Shown here: in pieces, positions 6,026 to 6,645 of the stretch
How the letters are laid out: each line of letters opens with the position of its first letter
Position numbering within the stretch: position 1 is the first letter of the stretch
Source: JBGSMF01 sp041740315
Lineage (GTDB): Bacteria; Chloroflexota; Anaerolineae; Fen-1058
NCBI GenBank assembly: GCA_041740315.1
Contig: JBGSMF010000247.1
Span: forward strand, 1 to 6,645
Reading direction: 5' to 3'
Length of the DNA: 6,645 nt
The notes under the pieces: generated by a model
Database searches by the model: none
What the model saw: the letters and a program-made list of their open reading frames with translations, nothing else
Told to the model about the DNA's origin: nothing
Program-made: the position numbers and the translations under genes

Positions 6026-6035
6026 ATATAAACAA

Positions 6036-6341
6036 ATGACACACGTAATCGCCCAACCTTGTATTGGGACCAAAGACACAGCCTGTGTCGAAGTTTGTCC
6101 GGTAGAGTGTATTCACCCAGCCAAGAGCGAAGGGCAATACGGAGAGATCGAACAGCTCTATATTGACCCCGACACGTGCATTGATTGCGGCGCGTGCGTG
6201 CCCGAATGCCCCGTGGAGGCCATTTTCCCGACAGACGAGCTAAAGGAAGAGTGGAAAAAGTTTGAAGAAAAGAATGCCGACTGGTACAAGCTGGGCGCGG
6301 CAGACTTTGAAGCCAAGTGGGGCTCGGCAGGCAAAAAGTAA
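6036..6341 (+). CDS. 7Fe ferredoxin ([3Fe-4S][4Fe-4S])
   Basis: This small soluble electron carrier has 101 residues. Cysteines are C9, C17, C21, C25, C48, C51, C54 and C58. The first motif has the C-x7-C-x3-CP spacing, with threonine T12 where an 8Fe protein has its second cysteine. By analogy with Azotobacter FdI, C9, C17 and C58 should hold a 3Fe-4S cluster, and C21, C48, C51 and C54 a 4Fe-4S cluster, leaving C25 free. PCIGTKDTACVEVCPVECI and CIDCGACVPECPVEAI closely resemble Thermus-type 7Fe ferredoxins, and a WKKFEEKN segment (73-80) follows as in those proteins. The last 20 or so residues form a charged tail. Redox partners are not encoded nearby. Its place behind sod suggests expression under oxidative conditions. 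Similar genes are often named fdxA. Confidence 0.93.
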   Translation: MTHVIAQPCIGTKDTACVEVCPVECIHPAKSEGQYGEIEQLYIDPDTCIDCGACVPECPVEAIFPTDELKEEWKKFEEKNADWYKLGAADFEAKWGSAGKK

Positions 6342-6392
6342 TCGCTCGCAATTTTCTTGTCATTACAGCCCACCACAACACTCGAATGAAAG

Positions 6393-6431
6393 GCCCTCGC
6401 GCGGTAATCCCTAGTCCGAGGGCTTTTTTTT
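6393..6431 (+). terminator. Intrinsic terminator of the sod-ferredoxin operon
   Basis: GCCCTCG (6393-6399) pairs with CGAGGGC (6417-6423) across a 17-nt loop, followed at once by eight T (6424-6431). It lies 51 bp after the ferredoxin stop. The A bases before the stem can pair with some of the T run, so it may also work weakly on the other strand. Confidence 0.88.
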
Positions 6432-6645
6432 GTTAGCTATCTGGACTTGGGCCATTTGGCATTTTTGCCAAGTTATATTCAGGATTTGCGCTCATTGACT
6501 GAATATTCTCTACCGTACACTTTCTGCCCGGAGTGAATTCTGCGAGAACAATGCCGAGATTTTTAGCCACGAATTGCACGAATTCCACTAATTTGCTCTG
6601 TCTTTTTCGTGCTAATTCGTGAGATTCGTGGCAGAATGAAAAAGT
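6432..6645. other. Non-coding tail of the window
   Basis: No credible coding frame is seen here. It holds a TTGGCA/TGCCAA stem with a TTTT loop (6456-6471) and an ATATTCAG/CTGAATAT dyad (6475-6482 with 6499-6506). The dyad overlaps TTGACT (6495-6500), with TACACT 15 nt later (6516-6521). This could be an operator over a weak promoter for a gene beyond the window, but the match is poor. Confidence 0.35.
6566..6632. repeat. CCACGAAT-family inverted repeat
   Basis: The 19-nt arms at 6566-6584 and 6614-6632 are inverted copies with two central mismatches, built from GCCACGAAT and CACGAATT words. The same CCACGAAT word is paired upstream of the DMT gene (4364-4391), which supports a dispersed repeat family in this genome. 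No function is evident. Confidence 0.65.

Noticed and set aside
6006..6035. GTG start 10 codons upstream for the ferredoxin
   Set aside because: The frame would read through the AAGGAG site that serves the ATG at 6036.

Overview
The window looks like a piece of chromosome from a Gram-negative-type environmental bacterium of moderate GC content, most plausibly a member of the Chloroflexota (Anaerolineae/Caldilineae-like). That placement is an inference. It rests on the AapQ/AapM-type permeases, a Mn-type superoxide dismutase, a Thermus-like 7Fe ferredoxin and several extragenic palindromes with CCTTCGACTGCG/CGCTCAGG or CCACGAAT cores. No rRNA, tRNA, CRISPR array or large mobile element was found.

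Layout. Positions 1-187 are non-coding and hold a degenerate tandem repeat and a strong hairpin. Positions 188-3461 (+) encode three components of a polar amino acid ABC importer of the general L-amino acid (Aap) type: permeases AapQ and AapM, 2 bp apart, then the ATPase AapP. AapM and AapP are separated by a 116-bp spacer that can fold into a three-stem structure with complementary hairpin loops. The periplasmic binding protein gene is not in the window and may lie upstream of position 1. A DMT/EamA-family permease (3464-4348, -) converges on aapP with a 2-bp gap. Divergent from it is a small P-loop kinase-like protein (4523-5131, +).

Positions 5128-6431 look like a self-contained oxidative stress/electron transfer operon. 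A good sigma70-like promoter (TTGACA-N16-TACAAT) overlaps the kinase stop codon. It is followed by a 104-bp MITE-like palindromic insertion flanked by an 8-bp direct repeat, a leader with a short tandem duplication, superoxide dismutase (5364-5987), a 7Fe ferredoxin (6036-6341) and a textbook intrinsic terminator (6393-6431). The rest, to 6645, is non-coding and ends in an inverted repeat related to one upstream of the DMT gene.

The genes themselves are of known families. The less ordinary material is between them: the MITE-like insertion at the predicted transcription start of the sod-ferredoxin operon, the twin hairpins with complementary loops before aapP, and a perfect 21-bp in-frame duplication at the sod 3' end.
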